In this document: one piece after another, positions 8,645-19,600 of the stretch | Numbering within the stretch: position 1 is the first letter of the stretch | Layout of the letters: the number at the start of each line of letters is the position of its first letter | Source: JBFWYO01 sp050186335 | Lineage (GTDB): Bacteria > Pseudomonadota > Alphaproteobacteria > Bin65 | Length of the DNA: 64,000 bases | Assembly (NCBI GenBank): GCA_050186335.1 | Contig: JBFWYO010000010.1 | Location: 11,396 to 75,395, forward strand | Direction: 5' to 3' | Position numbers and translations under genes: made by a program | Notes under the pieces: model-generated | Database searches by the model: none | Seen by the model: the letters and a program-made list of their open reading frames with translations, nothing else | Told to the model about the DNA's origin: nothing

Positions 8645-9493
8645 CTAATGCGCAATCAAGATATAAACGCCAAACACGACAAGTCCCATGCCGGCTATAC
8701 GGCCAATGACTCGTCCATACTTTGAAAGTTTTTCGATCAAGACAAAGCCGGCGATGAGAGCGACCCAGATCAGATTCATCACGCCCCCGACAAACAGCAA
8801 AAGCATCAGCGCCCAACAGCAGCCGAGGCAATAGAGTCCATGTGCTGCGCCCATTCTGAGAGCGCCGAGACGTCCCGGGCGCCAATGTGTGGTGATGAAT
8901 TGGACTGGAGATCTGCACTTCGCAAGACACGCCTCCTTGACTTTGGACCATTGGTATATGCCGGCTCCGATAAGAACGACGCCGCCTAACCGTTCGTCCG
9001 TCAACACCATCATCGATGAGGCGATACGCAGCTCTTCGAAGAATACCTGGAGTGCTGTGGCGCAGAGCCCGAACGCTGTCCATACCAACAGATAGCCGCT
9101 GGTGAAAATCCAGACCGCGGGCAGTGAGGCGCCACGTTCGGCATTTTTTCGGACGATTGCGGCATAGAATAGAATCATCGGCGCGGCACTGGGTACCATC
9201 ATGCCAACCATCATGATCGCCCACATCAGAAATGCGAGTGCCAGAGTGACGACATTAGCCGCGGTTGGGAGCATGACCATGGGCCGCTCGCCCATCATCA
9301 TGCGATCCATGGCATCGGCTTCCAACCACAGATAGAGCCATGCCAGCGCCGACAGAACGAGTAGGCTCGTGAGAAGCAGGCCGCGGTCTCGTCGAACCGC
9401 TGCCTCGATGAACCGGTCGAGCTTTGCCCGAATCACCCAGCCCACGCGAATGGCGCGAAATGCCCGTTGCGCGTTCCGGACGTATCGTCCCAA
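8645..9493 (-). CDS. DUF2182 integral membrane protein (predicted metal-binding)
   Basis: A 282-residue membrane protein with about six to seven helices. Family hallmarks are the methionine-rich MWAIMMVGMMVPSAAPMILF and the late GAAHGLYCLGCCWALMLLL, together with ACLAKC. Clusters of Met and Cys inside or next to helices suggest binding of a soft metal such as copper. The start overlaps the end of the DUF1326 gene by 61 bases, so the two are translated as a unit. DUF1326-DUF2182 pairs are recurrent in proteobacteria but have no firm function known to me. Confidence 0.85.
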   Translation of the reverse strand: MGRYVRNAQRAFRAIRVGWVIRAKLDRFIEAAVRRDRGLLLTSLLVLSALAWLYLWLEADAMDRMMMGERPMVMLPTAANVVTLALAFLMWAIMMVGMMVPSAAPMILFYAAIVRKNAERGASLPAVWIFTSGYLLVWTAFGLCATALQVFFEELRIASSMMVLTDERLGGVVLIGAGIYQWSKVKEACLAKCRSPVQFITTHWRPGRLGALRMGAAHGLYCLGCCWALMLLLFVGGVMNLIWVALIAGFVLIEKLSKYGRVIGRIAGMGLVVFGVYILIAH

Positions 9494-10047
9494 TTTATTC
9501 CGAACGCGCGGAACTTGCTGCGCGTGGCCTTGGCTAACGCCAGTTTCGCACTGACCGGATGGCAGGTGTTGTCGAGGTAGATTGGTTCGCCCGGTCGCGC
9601 CGGTCCGGGGATGCCCTCGACCGCCTGGTCGATTAGTTCGCCGGCCGTCACGGAATATTTCATGCCGTCCTTCATGAATTTGATCGGTCTTTTTTCGATA
9701 CCAGCCAGCCTTGTGACCAGTGGTGCAAGCGCTGCCATCGGCCCCCCTGCAACACCCGTAGCGATGGCGCCGATCGCCTCAACCTGTTGCTCCGATGCGC
9801 GCTCATCGACGATCAGGCCGACCGTGATGTCGCCCTCCGCCATCGCTTTCGGCGCATGCATAAGCACGATGAAGGAAAGATCGTCGAGTTTCACGCCGTC
9901 CTTCTCGCCCTTCTCGATCTTCATGGTGATTGCGGCCTTGCAATCGCCTTCAGTAGGCCGCGCGGTCAAATTCGACCCGATGCACGGGCAAAGATAGATG
10001 CAATTGCAGGTCTCGAAATACTGACCCTCGATGCGCCACTTCGCCAT
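9433..10047 (-). CDS. DUF1326 domain protein
   Basis: A 204-residue soluble DUF1326 protein starting MAKWRIEGQYFETCNCIYLC. Five cysteines cluster near the N-terminus (C14, C16, C20, C22, C36), which looks like a metal or redox site. The ATG at 10047 has GGAGGT upstream, an excellent ribosome-binding site; a longer frame upstream has none. It is the first gene of a two-gene operon with the DUF2182 membrane protein, which it overlaps. Function unknown; a metal-handling role is inferred from the cysteines, the partner and the nearby bufferin operon. Confidence 0.87.
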   Translation of the reverse strand: MAKWRIEGQYFETCNCIYLCPCIGSNLTARPTEGDCKAAITMKIEKGEKDGVKLDDLSFIVLMHAPKAMAEGDITVGLIVDERASEQQVEAIGAIATGVAGGPMAALAPLVTRLAGIEKRPIKFMKDGMKYSVTAGELIDQAVEGIPGPARPGEPIYLDNTCHPVSAKLALAKATRSKFRAFGINWDDTSGTRNGHFAPFAWAG

Positions 10048-10113
10048 GACGAACCTCCATGGGTTAATTCGACATAAACCAAGTATTTCCGAAAACGAGT
10101 TAAACGATAACAC

Positions 10114-10884
10114 AATGCCGGCCGCAACTGAAGTGTTGCTCCCATGAACGTCCCTCGACCATCCGTAAGCCGTTGGAATTCGTGATGTGCCTAAGGGAAC
10201 GCATTTTTCAGGCGTCTCAACAAGTTGAGCATGCGCTTTGCAGAAATCCAGCTTGAACCCGGTTGCTCAGTTATCGGATCAATAACCTTCGGATTTTCGT
10301 TATCTTGCTAGCTGAGATGCCGCCGTTGTCGGCGTGCGTCATGTCGATGAAGGACTTGGCGCGCATCGAATAATTCAATGAGAACCACATCCGACACCAG
10401 ATCAACCAAGCATTCCTTGCTCCCGATATCGTCGAAACGATCTTGATAGGCAACAGCCGCCGCGTCTCCTGCTGGAGCAGTTGATGCGGATTGAGTTAGC
10501 ATTAGACTTACGCAGACAGCACCAAATGCTTGGCGTTCGAGCCACTTGACCAATCGAGAAATCGGATTCCGAACTTGGCCGACAGAGAGGAAGTCGCGGA
10601 AAAGTCCACAATTGAGCGCCGATAGGGCCGAGTCGCGCGTCTTTCGGTCAGTCGTTCTCTCAAAGCGGCGGCAAACGTCGACTTATCCGGGCGATCAAAG
10701 TCGCGTCCAATTGCAATGCGGACTGAGTGGCGGCGGGAACGAACCCGAGACCCGACATGCTCTCACCGATCTAGTGGAATCGGGGCGATCGAATCGCGAC
10801 GTGTGATGACGTTATCGTGACAATGATTACGCGGATCATCGGCCGATGCGCTAGCCAGCGCGCGGCTGCGCGCCCAGTTCGAGC
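10114..10884. other. 771-base stretch with no gene I can support
   Basis: Between the DUF1326 promoter region and the end of the HlyD gene. Base composition is lower in GC than its neighbours, and the short open frames on both strands (largest 81-86 codons) match nothing I recognise. One minus-strand frame (10308-10553) begins with a signal-peptide-like segment but loses similarity to protein-like composition later. It may be decayed DNA at the edge of the adhesin block. No tRNA or repeat is visible. Confidence 0.5.
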
Positions 10885-11865
10885 TCAGTCCTGGCGAAAC
10901 GCCCGATCGAAGCTGCTGACGAGCGGGGCCAGGAAATAGTTGAGCGCGGTTCTGGCTCCAGTGACGATCATCGCCTCGACCGGCATGCCGGGATAAAGCC
11001 TGTATCGGGTTTCGCCGCTTGTCGCGTTGGCATCGAATTTTATACGGGCGAGGTAATAGCTTTGGCTCGTGCGCGGATCGACCATTCGGTCCGCAGATAT
11101 CCATGCGACGCGGCCCGGAAGCGGCGCCGTGCTGCGGTAATTGAGCGGGGTCAACCTGACCTGCGCGCGCAGCCCGGCGTGCACGACGTCGACGTCGTTC
11201 GGATCGATCCGCACCTCGGCGACCAATGCCTCGTCGTGCGGAACGATTTCCATGAGGATCGCACCCGCCGCAATGACCCCGCTCGCCGTATGGATCTGCA
11301 GATTGACGATCGCGCCGCCGATCGGAGCGCGGATGACGGTGCGCCGCAAGACCTCCTTCGCGGCCTCCAGTTGAGCGCGACTTTGGATCAGGCTGCCTTC
11401 GAGTTCGGCGCGTCTTCGCTGGACCTGAAGCAGGCGGGGCAACTGCGTCAGCCCCTTCTTGAATAGCCCATCCAGTGCGTTCTCCTCCTGGATCACGAGC
11501 TTAAGCTGGAGGCCGTCCGATTCGATCTGGGCTTCGATCAGGCTGATCCGGGTCCGCGACTGGGTATCGTCCAACTCGACCAAGACCTGATCCGCCTGGA
11601 CGCGGTCCCCTTCGCGGACGAGGATTCGGCGCACGATGCCGCCTTCCAGATGCTGCACCACCTTGCGATTGGTCTCGACGCTGACGACACCCAGCGCGAT
11701 GGCCGCGCTCTGCAACGGCGCCGACCCCGCCCACCCGACCAATCCCAAAAAAAACACGGCGATGACCGCCAGGCCGAATATCGCCGGACCGGCGATGCGC
11801 GGCCGCTTGGACACGAGATCGGACGAAGCCTTGCCGGCATCGGACAGTTTCGTGCGTTCAGCCAT
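10885..11865 (-). CDS. Type I secretion membrane-fusion protein (HlyD/PrtE family), short hairpin form
   Basis: Adaptor linking the inner-membrane ABC exporter to an outer-membrane TolC-like channel. Order of parts: cytoplasmic N-terminus, one membrane helix (AIFGLAVIAVFFLGLVGWAG), lipoyl half 1 with VVQHLEGGIVRRILVREGD, a coiled coil, lipoyl half 2 (RAPIGGAIVNLQIHTASGVI) and a beta-barrel domain ending in YPGMPVEAMI. At 326 residues it is about 100 shorter than the usual 420-440; the missing length falls in the coiled-coil hairpin, where both arms are short. The ATG at 11865 overlaps the stop of the ATPase gene by 8 bases. No TolC gene is present in this window. Confidence 0.9.
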   Translation of the reverse strand: MAERTKLSDAGKASSDLVSKRPRIAGPAIFGLAVIAVFFLGLVGWAGSAPLQSAAIALGVVSVETNRKVVQHLEGGIVRRILVREGDRVQADQVLVELDDTQSRTRISLIEAQIESDGLQLKLVIQEENALDGLFKKGLTQLPRLLQVQRRRAELEGSLIQSRAQLEAAKEVLRRTVIRAPIGGAIVNLQIHTASGVIAAGAILMEIVPHDEALVAEVRIDPNDVDVVHAGLRAQVRLTPLNYRSTAPLPGRVAWISADRMVDPRTSQSYYLARIKFDANATSGETRYRLYPGMPVEAMIVTGARTALNYFLAPLVSSFDRAFRQD

Positions 11866-13600
11866 GGGCGGCAGCTCCGGTCTTGACCCCAAGCGTCTGT
11901 TCCCTCGACAAGCCGGTGACTTCGGCAAGAATTTCGTCGCGCGCGCCGAAACGATGCGCTGATGCACCGCGAATGAGCAATATCTTATCGACGCGGCGCA
12001 GCACGTTGGGGCGATGCGCGACGATCACGCAGGTTGTTCGCTGTTCCTTGAGCCTTGCCAGCGCATTCAGGAGCGCATCCTCGCCCGCCTGGTCGAGGTT
12101 GGAGTTCGGCTCGTCGAGCACGACGAACCGCGGCGAGCCGTACAGCGCCCGCGCCAGCGCAATTCGCTGGCGCTGACCGCCGGAAAGCGTTGCGCCGCCC
12201 TCGCCGATCTCGGTTTCATAGCCTTTCGGCAGTGCGAGAATTAGATCATGCACGCCGGCCAGTCGCGCCGCGGCGACAACGGTTGCGGCATCGACCTCGC
12301 CCATGCGCGCGATGTTTTCCGCCACGGTGCCTCGGAACAGTTCGACATCCTGCGGCAGATAGCCGACATGCTGGCCGATATCCTGCCGATCCCATTGCGC
12401 GACATCGACGCCGTCGAGTCGGGCGACGCCCGATTGCGGTTTCAGATTGCCGATGAGCAGCCGCGCAAGCGTCGTCTTGCCGGTGGCGGTCGGACCGATG
12501 ATGCCCATCGATTCGCCGGGCGCCAGGCGAAACGATACGTTGCGCAGGATGGGATCGCGCATTGTCGGATGGTGGTAGGCGAGGCCTTCGACTTTGAGTT
12601 CGCCGAGCGGAATCGGAAGCGGCATGGAAGGCGCTTTTGTCTGCGCTTCGACCGCCACAGTCTTGAGCCGACGATACGCGCCGCGCGCCGCGATCGCCGA
12701 ACGCCACGAAACGATCGCCTGTTCGACGGGCGCCAGCGCCCGACTCATCAGGATCGAAGCCGCGATCATGGCGCCGGCCGTGATCGTGTTCTGCAGCACC
12801 AGCCATGCGCCGATACCGAGTGTCCCCATCTGCAGCAGCAGTCGGCAGAATTTCGAGGCGGCGGCGAGCCGCGCACCGATGGCGCTGGCGCGCGCCTGCA
12901 GCGCCAGCATCTCGGCATTGGCGTTGGTCCATCGGCGCGTGATGTTGTCCAGCATGCCCATCGCCATCACGACATCGGCGTTGCGCGCGGCGCCGTCGGC
13001 CTGGGCGAGAGCGGCGATCGAGGCGTTGTTGGCGCCCTGCAGCGGCTTGCGCGTCGCTCTATCGTTCACCAGCGCAAGGCCGAACAACACCACCGCCCCG
13101 GCAACGGCGAGCATCCCAAGCCACGGGTGCAGCAGAAAAATCACGCCGACATAGATCGGCGTCCACGGCGCGTCCATGATCGCGAAAATCGTCGGGCTGC
13201 CCAGGAATCCGCGAAATGTCGACAGGTCCCGCAGCGGCTGCACCGACGGCGTTTGCCCGGCGCGAAAACCCCGAACCACGCTTTCGGCGAGGATCGGCGC
13301 GCCCAGCCGCCGTTCGAGCCAAAGGCTGAGCCGCGCCATGATATGGCTGCGCGCGCACTCGAGCAGGCTGCCCGCCAGGATCGCCACGGCGGCAATCAGC
13401 GATAGATAGAGCAGCGTCTCGACGCTGTGGCTGACCAGCACCCGATCGAAGATCTGCCACATATAGAAAGGCAGGGTCAGCAAAAGCAGATTGATGCCGA
13501 GGCTGAACAGCGCCGCCACGACGAATCCCGCGCGGCACGCCGACAGCGCGTCGCGAAGCATGTCGCGCGTTGGCGGACTTCGGGACCCGGATTCGGCCAT
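11858..13600 (-). CDS. Type I secretion ABC ATPase/permease (PrtD family)
   Basis: A 580-residue half-transporter that energises one-step secretion. The N-terminal half is a transmembrane domain with about six helices and no C39 peptidase-like domain. The C-terminal half is the ATPase, with Walker A GPTATGKTT, signature LSGGQRQRIALARAL, Walker B VVLDEPNSNLD and the H-loop in IVAHRP. The PrtD family exports RTX proteins with uncleaved C-terminal signals, fitting the adhesin encoded 60 bases upstream. A GTG at 13603 is an alternative start directly before the chosen ATG. Gene order adhesin-ATPase-adaptor, all on the minus strand with small gaps or overlaps, indicates one operon. Confidence 0.94.
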   Translation of the reverse strand: MAESGSRSPPTRDMLRDALSACRAGFVVAALFSLGINLLLLTLPFYMWQIFDRVLVSHSVETLLYLSLIAAVAILAGSLLECARSHIMARLSLWLERRLGAPILAESVVRGFRAGQTPSVQPLRDLSTFRGFLGSPTIFAIMDAPWTPIYVGVIFLLHPWLGMLAVAGAVVLFGLALVNDRATRKPLQGANNASIAALAQADGAARNADVVMAMGMLDNITRRWTNANAEMLALQARASAIGARLAAASKFCRLLLQMGTLGIGAWLVLQNTITAGAMIAASILMSRALAPVEQAIVSWRSAIAARGAYRRLKTVAVEAQTKAPSMPLPIPLGELKVEGLAYHHPTMRDPILRNVSFRLAPGESMGIIGPTATGKTTLARLLIGNLKPQSGVARLDGVDVAQWDRQDIGQHVGYLPQDVELFRGTVAENIARMGEVDAATVVAAARLAGVHDLILALPKGYETEIGEGGATLSGGQRQRIALARALYGSPRFVVLDEPNSNLDQAGEDALLNALARLKEQRTTCVIVAHRPNVLRRVDKILLIRGASAHRFGARDEILAEVTGLSREQTLGVKTGAAAHG

Positions 13601-13660
13601 CACCGCCGCCGATCGACGCTGTTCAGCCGATGCGACGGCCCGGCCGGCATGGCGAACGCA

Positions 13661-16600
13661 CTATCCATCGAGGAAGACGAAATCGGTCGACTGCAGCTGC
13701 ACTTTCTGTATGCCGATCAGCGTGACGCTGTCGTCTGCATCGAGATGGATGACCGCGTTGCCGTCGACATCCTCGATCTGCGTCTCGAGGGTGGCGAAAT
13801 CGGCATAGAACGCGCTGACGTCAAGCCGATCCGCGCCCGGCGCATAATCGGTGACGGTATCGTTGCCCGTGCCGTCCTCGAATACGAACAAATCGTCGTC
13901 GCCACCGCCGATCAAAATATCGTCGCCGGCGCCGCCATTCAGCACGTCGCTGCCGCCGCGTCCGTCCAGGGTGTCGCTGCCGGCGAGGCCTTCGAATCGA
14001 TTGCTCGCCGCATTGCCGCTGATACCGTCGGCCTCGTTGGTGCCGACGACCCATTCGATGTTCGCCAGAGTATCGGTCGAACCGAAGCCGTCGGTTGCGG
14101 TTCCGGCGGCAAGATCGACCGTCACCCCGGCGCCGCCGCCCAGGCCCGCATCCAGCGAATAATCCGCCTGATCCTGGGTTCCGACCCCGCCATCCAGCAG
14201 ATCGTTGCCGGCGCCGCCCGCCAGCCGATCGTTGCCGCCCAGCCCCAGCAACGTATTGCCGGCGGCATTGCCGACGATGGTGTCGGCCTGGCCGGTGCCG
14301 AATACGTTTTCGATATTGAACAGCGCATCCGCATCGCCGAAACCGTCGGTGGCGCTGTTGGCCGCGACGACCCCGGGCGCGCCGAAGTCCACATCGCTCG
14401 AACCCAGATTGACGACGACGCCGGCGCCGCCCTGCAGGAAGAAATCCAGCGAGTAATCGACCGTGTCGACGCCGTCGCCGCCGTCCATCGAATCGTTGCC
14501 GGCCAGGCCCTGGAACAGGTTGTTCCCGGAACTGCCGATGAAAGTATCGTCGAACACGCCGCCGCGGATCTGCTCGATGCCGAACAGCCGGTCGGTGCCG
14601 CCGTCGCCGTCCAGCGCGTAGCCGCCCAGAGTCGCATCGCTATAGTCGCCGGGCGCATCGTTGGTATCGGTGAGGTCGACATAGATCGCCCCGCCGGCGA
14701 CGATGTAGTCGACCATGTCGTTGCCCAGGCGACCGTCGATGATGTCGTCGCCCTCGGCGCCGCGGAACTGCTCGGTGGTGTCGAGGCGGTCGGAGCCGAG
14801 CAGAATGTCGTCGTGCTGCGAGCCGCGCGCCGCCTCGATGCTGGTCAGCGCGTCGGTGCCGCCCCAACCGTCGAACGCGGTGCCCGCGCCGATCTGCCCC
14901 AGCGCGCCGAGATCGACCGGCCCGGCGCCGAGGTTGACGATCACGCCGTCGGGCGAATCGTGATACAGCACGTAATCGAACCCGCCCATGCCGTTGATGA
15001 TATCGTCGCCGCCGCGGCCCATGAAGCGTTCGCCGGCATTGCTGCCGGTCAGCGTGTCGATCCAATCAGAGCCGATCACGCCTTCGATGTTGCGAATCTG
15101 GTCGCCCTCGGCATCGCCGCCGCTGCCGACGGCGATGACGCCGCCCGGGATCAGCGTGACGGTGACGCCGTCGGGGGAATTCCGATACGAAGCGAAATCG
15201 ACGCCCCAGGTCAAGCCGTCCTGCGCGCCGCCGTCGATGAGGTCGGCGCCGGCGCCGCCCTCGATCAGGTCGTCGCCGCCATTGCCTTGCAGATCGTCGG
15301 CATCGGCACCGCCGAACAGGAAATCGCCGCGCGCGCCGCCGGCGATGATATCCGCGCCGTCGGTGCCGACGATGAGCTGCGCCGTCGTCGCGGCGGATTC
15401 GTTGGGATCGCTCGCCACCTGATAGGCAAACAACGGTGCCGAAGCCGGCAGCACGCCGGCCACGTCGAACTGCACCAGCTCGATCGGGTTGCCGTTGAAA
15501 TGATCCTGGATCGCCGCCTGCTCGCCATCGACGCCGAAGCGCAACACCAGATCCTCGCCGTCCGCGCTGCGGCCGGCATCGAGGGTCAGCGGATAGGCCG
15601 AAACCAGCAGCGTGTCGGCACCGGCCAGATCGAAGATCGTATCGGCGCCGCTGCCGTTGCCGACGTGATAAGTGTCGCCCCCCTCGCCGCCCTCGAGATG
15701 ATCGTCGCCCGCGGCGCCGATCAGCGTGTCGTGGCCGGCGCCGCCGAACATGGCATCGGCCGCGTCGGTGCCGAACAGCACGTTGTCGCCCGGCCCGCCA
15801 TAAGTGCCGGATGCGTCGCGGATGATCTCGATCGAATGGGTAAAGAGACCGTCGCGTTGCGTTGGCGTAAAGGTAAAGCCGTCGGCGACGACAGTGTCGA
15901 CTCCGGGTCCGCCGTAAATGAACGACGTCACGCTATAATTGTCGACTGTGAAAACGGTGCCGTCCGGATTGATGGACTCGATTCTGAGGGAGCTGCCCTG
16001 GAAGGATTTTCCTCTAAGATCCAGGGTTGCGTCGCTGGTTTGGAGCCTGACATTTTGCGAGTTGATCACGATTGTCGTGACATCGATCAGGTTCGCGTCG
16101 TCCACGAGCACAACGCTAAAATCAGAACCGAATATTAGGAGCTGCTCGATGTTCTGCATACCGACCGGCCGCAAGTCGACCGATCCAAAAGGTTGATTCA
16201 CAAAATTGAGCCTGTCCGCACCCTCGCCTCCGTCCAACTCGTCGCCGGCACTCAACACGCCGGGGCGCGTCACATGAAAATTGTCATTACCGGCGCCGCC
16301 GTCGATCGTCTCTTGGCCGGTCGAGAGGTAGAAATCGTCCCGCGCGTTGCTGCCGACGACCGCGATATTGATGCCGTCACGTAGGAACAAAAGGGAAGCC
16401 GACGCCGTATCGTTGACGAGATTAATCTCCTCGAATCCACTAAATCCACTCAACTGATCGATATGATAAATACCGGGCCCGTCAAGTACCAACACATCCG
16501 TCCCGTCGCCACCGTGAAGACTATCGTTGTTATTCAAGGTGGCCTCGGAACCATTCACCGTAGTGTCATCCGCGTTCGCCGCCAGCGTATCCGCGCTGGT

Positions 16601-19600
16601 CGTCAGCGTGAACACTGGGTCGCCGATCGGCGGCGCCGAGTGGGTGCCTTCGCTGTCTATGATTGTCTCGATTGAGGTGCTGGCGAAGATGGCATCGCGC
16701 TGCTCGGCGGTGAAGCTGAAGCCGTTCGCCACCAGCGTGTCTTCCCCCGGCCCGCCTTGGACGAAGAACCCCGTGTTGGCACTGTTCACCGTGAACACCG
16801 TGCCGGTCGCGTTCGTGCTCTCGACCATGACGTTGGAAAGGGTCTTGCCGGTCAGGTCCAGCGAAGCCTCGGACGTTTGCAGCCGGGTGGTCGAATAGTT
16901 GTTGATCGACGTAAAATCGGCCAAGCTGGCATCGTCGACCAGCAGAATACCGTTTATATACGAAGACAGATTCTCAATATTTTGCACAGACACGGGACGC
17001 AGATCGACAATCGATCCGTTAGGCAATCCGGAAATCTGCAGCCTATCGTAGGTTCCGGTACCACCGTCCAACACATCGCCTGCCGTCAGTACACCAGCGC
17101 GCAAGACCCAAAACGAATCATCCCCGGCGCCGCCGTCGATCGTCTCATGGCCGGTCGAGAGGTAGACAGAATCGCTCACCCCGCTGCCAAACACGGAAAT
17201 GTCGACCCCGTCGCGTAATAAAAGTGTTGCATTCGACGTCGTGAAATTGATCAGCCGGATCTCCTCGAACCCGCTAAAGCCACTCAGCTGATCGATTCTA
17301 AACGCGCCAGGTCCGTAGAGCAGCAGCGAATCGAAACCGTCGCCGCCGGACAGCGAGTCGCCATTGTTCAGCGTCAAGGCGGTACCGAACAGCTGCTCCG
17401 ATTCCGCCGTGCCCGCAAACGTGTCGTTCGCCATCGTCAGCGCCGCTTCGACGCGGTCGAGCACCTCGATCGTGAAATCCTGTTCGATGTAGGCGCCGTA
17501 CTGGTCGGTGGCGCGGATGCGCACGGTGTGGCTGGTATCGGCTTCGTAGTCGAAGCCGGTTTGACCCGCGACCTGGAGCACGTTGCCGGAAATGCCGAAC
17601 AGGCTGCCGTCGAGGCCGGGCATGATCGAGTATGTCAGGCTGGCGCCGGTATCGGGATCGGCCGCCGCGAGCGTGCCGATTGCGGCACCCGGCAGGTTTT
17701 CCGCGATCGCGTTGTTCGACAATTGCAGGTCGGCCGGGCCGTCGTTGGCGCCCTGGATCGCAATCGTGAGAGTAGCGGTATCGGACTTGCCGCCCGGATC
17801 GGCGACCGTGTAGGCGAAGCTTTCGTCCAGCGTGGCGCCGGCCGCCAGGGCTATGACGCTCGCGTTCTGGTCGTCGAGATCGTAGCTGTAGCTGCCGTCG
17901 GCGAACATTGTCAGCGTGCCGTGCTGGCCGGCGATCTGCGTGCCGAGCGGATTCTGCGCATCGTCCACCGCGACGCCGTCGACGTGCGTCACGGCGATCG
18001 GATCGCCCTCGGGGTCGCTGTCTTCGGCGGTGTTCGGGCTGCCGAGACCGGAGATTACGTTGCCCTGCACCGGCGCCGGAACATTGGCCTCCGGCTGATC
18101 GCCATAAGCGAGCGAACCCGCCTGCACCTGGTTCGCATCGTCCGCCGCGGTCGGCCCATCGTTCGCGCCGACGATCGTAATGGTGAGCTCGGCCGTGTCG
18201 TCCAACCCGGCGCCGCTCGAGACCGTGTAGGTAAAACCGTCGCCGAGCAAGCCGCCCTCGCCGAGCGCGACCACATCCGGATGGGCATCATCCAGGTCAT
18301 AACTGTAGGAGCCGTCGGACAGCAGCGTGAGCGTGCCGTATTGACCGACGATGGTTTCGCCGTCGGCATCGGGGACCGCGTCGTTGCCGTTGTCATGCTC
18401 GACCAGTACGACCGCGAGCGTGCCGCCGCCGGGGTTGGCGTCGGCGCCGTCGCCCGTGGAGGGCGGCGTGGTTCCGCCGGCGCCGATCACGTTGCCCGTG
18501 GCCGGCAGCGAGGGCGCCGCGGCCTGGTCGCCCTCGCCCGAACCGTGCGCCACGGTACCGGCCAGAACCATATTCGTGTCATCCGCCGCGATCGGGTCCT
18601 CGGCGACATCGTCCAGCGCGACCGTCACCAGTGTCGTATCGGTCAGCGCGCCGTCGGTCACTTCGACGGTCAGATCGAAGCTTGGGTTGGATTCGTAATC
18701 CAGCGCGGAAGGATCGGCCACGGTGATCTGGCCGGTGGCGGCGTCGATGGCGAAGGCGCCGCTGTCGTTGCCGGCCACGATGGCGTAGCTCAATTGCGCG
18801 CCGGCATCCGGATCGGCCGCCAGTACCGTGCCGACGGGCGTGCCCGCGCCGCTGTTCTCGGCGATCTGGAAGCTTTGCCCGGCCGATGCCGTCGGTCCGT
18901 CGTTGCGGCCGACCAGGGCGATCGACAGGTTGGCGATGCTTTCCAGACCGGTGCTGTCCGCCACGGTATACGCGAATGTTTCGACCGGACCGACCTGCCC
19001 CTCGGCCAGGTTGACGATCCTGTCGCCGGCCGGGTTCTGCGGATCGAGCGGCGCCGTTTCGTCGATCCGGTAGCTGTACGAGCCGTCCTCGAAAATCGTC
19101 AGCGTGCCCCACTGGCCCTGGATTTCCGTGCCGACCGGAATGCCGGGCTGTACCACCTGGTAACGCTGGGCGTAGATGCCGTAATTGCTGCCGTCCTGGT
19201 TATTCGACGCCCAGTTGACGACGAAGCCGCCGTCTTCCAATTCGGCAACGGTGGAGAAGCGCTGGCCCGTGCCCGGGAAGCTGTCGACCACAATTTGGCT
19301 GCCGATCTCGTTGCCGTCGGCGTCGAAACGGCGGGTATAGATGTTGCCGCCGTTCTCATACGCTACGACATAGCCGCCGTCCGCGAGCGCGGCTACGGAC
19401 GAATAATTCTGCAGGCCCGTCCCGACTGCGATTTGAACCTCGCCGCCGACCGGCGCCCCGGACGCGTCATAGCGTTGCACGTAAACGCCCTTGCCGCTGC
19501 CATCCTGGCCGCTGGACTGCCACGCCACGACGAAGCCGCCATCCTCCAGGCCGGCCACGGCGGCATGGTTCTGGTTGCCGACCGTGAAACTGTTGACCTG

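Noticed and set aside
10308..10553. Possible small secreted protein on the minus strand
   Set aside because: The start resembles a signal peptide but the rest has no protein-like pattern and there is no convincing ribosome site.
13427..16138. 903-codon open frame on the plus strand
   Set aside because: Also antisense to the RTX region and the ABC gene; repetitive AVGADDD-type composition mirrors the RTX codons.
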